Origin: Acidobacteria bacterium 13_1_20CM_3_53_8
GTDB lineage: Bacteria; Acidobacteriota; Blastocatellia; Pyrinomonadales; Pyrinomonadaceae
DNA length: 64,000 bases
NCBI GenBank assembly: GCA_001920415.1
Contig: MNJR01000026.1
Location: 186,001 to 250,000 of the forward strand
Reading direction: 5' to 3'
Part shown: positions 61,153 through 64,000 of the stretch, piece by piece
How positions within the stretch are numbered: position 1 is the first letter of the stretch
Layout: each line of letters begins with the position of its first letter
Notes under the pieces: generated by a model
What the model saw: the letters and a program-made list of their open reading frames with translations, nothing else
What the model was told of the DNA's origin: nothing
Databases searched by the model: none
Program-made: the position numbers and the translations under genes

Positions 61153-62627
61153 TTCACTTTCACTTCCGGCTCAACGCTCATTCCCGGCGCGAGTAAGAAT
61201 TGCGAGTTGGGCGGCTCGTCAAAAACTATCTTGACAGGCACGCGCTGAACCACTTTGACGTAATTGCCCGTTGCATTCTCTGGCGGGATCAGGCTAAAGC
61301 GTGCGCCCGTCCCTGCCTGTATGCTGTCAACGTGCCCTTTGAAGATTTTGCCGGGATAAGCGTCAACAACTATCTCGACGGGCTGGTTGGGCTGCAACCT
61401 TCCAATCTGACTCTCTTTGAAATTCGCAGTGACCCAAACTTCGCCAGACACAATCGCCATCAACGGTTGGCCCACCTGAACAAGCGCGCCCTCTTCAACA
61501 GCTTTCCGTGTAACTCGCCCCGTCTCAGGCGCATAAATCTTCGTGTAAGAGAGTTCTAGTTGCGCTTCCTCAACTGCCGCGCGTAACTGCTCAATTGATG
61601 CGCCTGCTGTTTCTGCCTGTGCTTCGCTCACAGCAACCTGCTGCGGCGCTGTGTTGGCCTGCGCCAATCTTCCCAGAGCTTCGTTCACACCGGCCTGTGC
61701 GCCGCCGATTTGAGCCTGAGCGCGCCGCGCATTTTCAGCAGCCGTAGTCTCTGCGGCTCGCGCTTCATTCACTTGAGCCGCCGCCGCCGCGACTCTTCCG
61801 CGCGCCGCATCAAGTTGCGCGTTCGCAGTCTGCGATGCGGCTATGGCCTGATCCAATCGCTGGCGCGAAATCTCATCTCTTTGAAAAAGCTCTTGGTAGC
61901 GCGCGACATCTGCGCTGGCACGCGCGGCTTCGGCTTCCGCCGCAGTAACCTGCGCGCGCGATTGCTGAAGATTGGCCTGAGCAGTAGAAACGCCTGCGCC
62001 CGCTTGCGAGATTCGCGTTCTCTCTGCCGCCGCCGCAGCGCGTTGCGCTGCAACGCCAGAGCGCGCCTGCTCTACAACAGCCGAAGCCTGCTGCGTGCTC
62101 GCTCTGGTGTTTGCTCTGGTTAACTCTATGCCCGTTCGCGCTTCTCTTAAACGAGCAAGTCCGGCGTCCAATGCAGCCTGCGCCTGCTGCAATCTTGTCT
62201 CATAATCGCGCGCATCAATCTCCGCTATGAGGTCGCCTTCGTTCACTGGCTGATTGTCTGTGACGTAAACCTTCGCAACGTATCCGGCGATTTTCGGACT
62301 GATCTGAACCACGTGCCCGTCAATGAAAGCGTCGTCTGTTGATTCATGCGAGCGCGCGTAGAGCCAGTAGCGAATGCCGAATATCAAGCCAAGTATGAGG
62401 ATGACAGAAGCTACGATGAGGAACAGAGGCCGCCTGTAGATTTTCCTCTTTCTGACAATCACAGTGCTACCGCTAATAGGTTCGGTCTCAACCGACTCTA
62501 ATTCGACATCGCCAGCCTGCGCGTCCGGGTCTTCCACAATGTCCGCGCTTACCTCTGCGCCCGTCTTACTCTCAACCGTATCCTCCGGCCTACCCTCTGC
62601 CTCTTCCTTCTCCAGAATTTCCGCCAT
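61149..62627 (-). CDS. EmrA/HlyD-type membrane fusion protein of an efflux pump
   Basis: A 492-residue periplasmic adaptor. The ATG at 62627 has GGAG 8 nt upstream. An acidic cytoplasmic N-terminus precedes one transmembrane helix (PLFLIVASVILILGLIFGI). The lipoyl halves are split around a long Ala/Gln-rich coiled-coil hairpin (~residues 140-350, with RVAAAAAQVNEARAAE). Lipoyl half 1: DGHVVQISPKIAGYVAKVYV; half 2: YTKIYAPETGRVTRKAVEEG. Then come the beta-barrel (QIGRLQPNQPVEIVVDAYPG) and membrane-proximal domains. It bridges an MFS pump and a TolC channel. It lies between the TolC-like gene and the broken EmrB-like gene, all one minus-strand operon. Confidence 0.92.
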   Translation of the reverse strand: MAEILEKEEAEGRPEDTVESKTGAEVSADIVEDPDAQAGDVELESVETEPISGSTVIVRKRKIYRRPLFLIVASVILILGLIFGIRYWLYARSHESTDDAFIDGHVVQISPKIAGYVAKVYVTDNQPVNEGDLIAEIDARDYETRLQQAQAALDAGLARLREARTGIELTRANTRASTQQASAVVEQARSGVAAQRAAAAAERTRISQAGAGVSTAQANLQQSRAQVTAAEAEAARASADVARYQELFQRDEISRQRLDQAIAASQTANAQLDAARGRVAAAAAQVNEARAAETTAAENARRAQAQIGGAQAGVNEALGRLAQANTAPQQVAVSEAQAETAGASIEQLRAAVEEAQLELSYTKIYAPETGRVTRKAVEEGALVQVGQPLMAIVSGEVWVTANFKESQIGRLQPNQPVEIVVDAYPGKIFKGHVDSIQAGTGARFSLIPPENATGNYVKVVQRVPVKIVFDEPPNSQFLLAPGMSVEPEVKVK

Positions 62628-62651
62628 GATTCTTTCTCCAACAAACGACAA

Positions 62652-62778
62652 CTCTTTGCGAGCTTAAGCATTTCCCTTTGCGCCTTTGCGAGAAACTGCA
62701 ATTCTCTTCACTCTTAAGATTCATGTGAATTGCTGTTTCTCGCAAAGGCGCAAAGATAAAACCAAAGCTCGCAAAGAT
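62652..62778. repeat. Family F inverted repeat (GCGCCTTTGCGAGAAAC type)
   Basis: Outer arms CTCTTTGCGAGCTT (62652-62665) and AAGCTCGCAAAGAT (62765-62778); inner arms TTTGCGCCTTTGCGAGAAAC and GTTTCTCGCAAAGGCGCAAA. It separates the EmrA-like start from the TolC-like stop, ending ~24 nt before the latter. Confidence 0.8.
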
Positions 62779-62801
62779 GTTCTGAATTGCTCTCTAACCT
62801 C

Positions 62802-64000
62802 TCACCATCGAAATGTTTCGGCGCGCCCCAAGGCAGCGGCAAGATTCAATCGCGCTGCGTTGTATTGCGTGATCGCCGCAACTTGCGCGTCGCGCGCGTT
62901 GGCTAATGCAGTCTGCGCGTTGATGACTTCAAGATTGTCCGCTACGCCAGCGCGGAAGCGGTCGCGCGCCATCGCCAATTCGCGCTCGGCCAACTGCACG
63001 CTCTCGTTCGCCGCTCGCACCTCAGCCGCAGTCGTTCTTATGTTTGAGAGCGCAAGCCGCACGTCTTCTTCCACCTGTCCGCGCACGCTTCCCAGTTCAA
63101 GCTCAGCTTGCCGCTCGCGGCTCGCGGCAACAGCAATGCGCCCGTTTGTTAGTCCGCCATTGAAGACGGGCACGTTCAATTGAATCGCAACTCGCCGCGT
63201 TGGAAGGTCTGTGTTCGTAGGCGTGATGCCGCTCACGCCGTAATCGCCAACGAATTCGAGCGAAGGAAGCAGCTCTGCGCGCACCGCCTCGCGCTCAAGC
63301 TCGTTTGCCCTGACCTGCTCTTCTGCCACACGAACTTCGCGTCTCTCTTGCGCGGCCTCCGCCACTGCGGTTTCGGTAGACGGCAGAGGTTCTTCCATGA
63401 ATCGCAACTGATCTGTAAGTGTGAGCGATGCGCCGAGCGGAAGACCCACTACGCGCTGCAAGTTCAGACGCGCTTGCTCCGAAGCGGTCTGCGACTGAGC
63501 AAGTCGCACCTGCTCTGCTGCAAGACGAACTTCGGCGCGCGTCACGTCAACGCCTGTAGCAACGCCAGCGTTGTGTTGATCCTCTGCGAGTTTCAGAAGC
63601 GCTTGCGCGAGTTCTACATTCGCCTGTGCAGCCGCAACCGAACGGTCTGCGCGCAGCGCTTCAAGGTAAACGAGCGCAGTGCCGCTTGCGACCTGCTCGC
63701 GCGCTAACTGCTCTTCCAATTCAGCGATGTGAACGCCAGCGCGCCCCGCCTGATAATTTTTAATGGCACTTAGACTGAAAATTGTCTGAACGAGACGAGC
63801 GCGAGCATCGAAATTGTTGAATGGGCCAATGAAGGTGGAGCGTATGCCGGGAAATGTGCTGGGCTGAAAACCTAGCGCGGCAAGATTCTGCGTGATGTTG
63901 GCCTGATAAGCTGCGGCAGAAATATTTGGCAACAGACCCGCGAGCAATTCCTGCCTGACGCCCTCTGCTTCGCGCCGTCGCTCGCGCGCAAGAAGAGTTG
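62802..64000 (-). CDS. TolC-family outer-membrane efflux protein, C-terminal part (runs off right edge)
   Basis: An open frame enters from the right edge and ends at 62802; ~399 residues are visible. It has the TolC pattern of long amphipathic helices rich in Ala/Glu/Arg: RREAEGVRQELLAGLLPNIS, VQTIFSLSAIKNYQAGRAGV, AEDQHNAGVATGVDVTRAEV, LNLQRVVGLPLGASLTLTDQ and ARDRFRAGVADNLEVINAQT, with the second structural repeat mirroring the first. It forms the outer-membrane exit duct for the EmrAB-type pump encoded downstream. The signal peptide and start are outside the window. Confidence 0.92.
   Translation of the reverse strand, partial: TLLARERRREAEGVRQELLAGLLPNISAAAYQANITQNLAALGFQPSTFPGIRSTFIGPFNNFDARARLVQTIFSLSAIKNYQAGRAGVHIAELEEQLAREQVASGTALVYLEALRADRSVAAAQANVELAQALLKLAEDQHNAGVATGVDVTRAEVRLAAEQVRLAQSQTASEQARLNLQRVVGLPLGASLTLTDQLRFMEEPLPSTETAVAEAAQERREVRVAEEQVRANELEREAVRAELLPSLEFVGDYGVSGITPTNTDLPTRRVAIQLNVPVFNGGLTNGRIAVAASRERQAELELGSVRGQVEEDVRLALSNIRTTAAEVRAANESVQLAERELAMARDRFRAGVADNLEVINAQTALANARDAQVAAITQYNAARLNLAAALGRAETFRW

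Overview
The window looks like a chromosomal segment of a Gram-negative, non-proteobacterial organism, most likely an acidobacterium (Blastocatellia-like). The assignment is inferred from gene content: lipid A and LPS-export genes (lpxA, lpxB, lpxD, lptD), an Oar-type TonB-dependent receptor barrel, a Solibacter-type C-terminal domain (TIGR03437-like), many secreted proteins with DUF4214-like C-termini, and a tetraether-synthase-like radical SAM protein. No rRNA or other decisive taxonomic marker is present.

Region 1 (1-18.4 kb) is a cell-surface polysaccharide locus. It holds a DprE1-like FAD oxidoreductase cut by the left edge, three SAM methyltransferases sharing one C-terminal beta-sandwich module, two GT-C membrane glycosyltransferases (one PIG-V-like), a GtrB/DPM1-like GT2, three GT4 glycosyltransferases, and a coiled-coil methyltransferase that could cap or measure chains. 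Region 2 (9.4-13 kb and 18.5-38 kb) is rich in exported proteins: two zinc metalloproteases, a subtilase, a BNR/sortilin propeller, a PD40 propeller, and a stand-alone DUF4214 protein. Five of these end in, or consist of, the same ~220-residue DUF4214-like domain. Among them sits an unusual 1716-residue fusion of a VIT + vWA module to a TonB-dependent receptor (30.3-35.5 kb).

Region 3 (38.3-44.3 kb) carries the LPS genes lptD, lpxB, lpxD and lpxA. Region 4 (44.5-50.1 kb) is a compact three-gene operon encoding a membrane-anchored patatin-like lipase, a SIR2-type NAD-binding protein and an nSTAND ATPase with a membrane segment, coiled coil and TPR tail. Two enzymes of the kinds used as abortive-infection effectors plus a STAND sensor make it a strong candidate for an undescribed defence or cell-death system. 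Region 5 (51-59.5 kb) has the radical SAM enzyme, a stand-alone HisKA domain, a TPR protein, a secreted esterase, a cytidylate-kinase-like protein and an M15-like peptidase. It also holds a tRNA-Gln(CUG) gene split by a 566-bp insert that carries an intact tRNA-Gln(CUG) and an HNH endonuclease. Region 6 (59.5-64 kb) is a TolC/EmrA/EmrB-type efflux operon whose EmrB gene is broken by a small deletion and frameshift.

The intergenic spaces hold at least six families of dispersed inverted repeats. One purine/pyrimidine-strand family (about seven copies) sits almost exactly at gene 3' ends and in several cases supplies the stop codon. One element of another family is inserted in frame inside a glycosyltransferase gene. 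No CRISPR array, IS transposase, rRNA or replication origin was seen.
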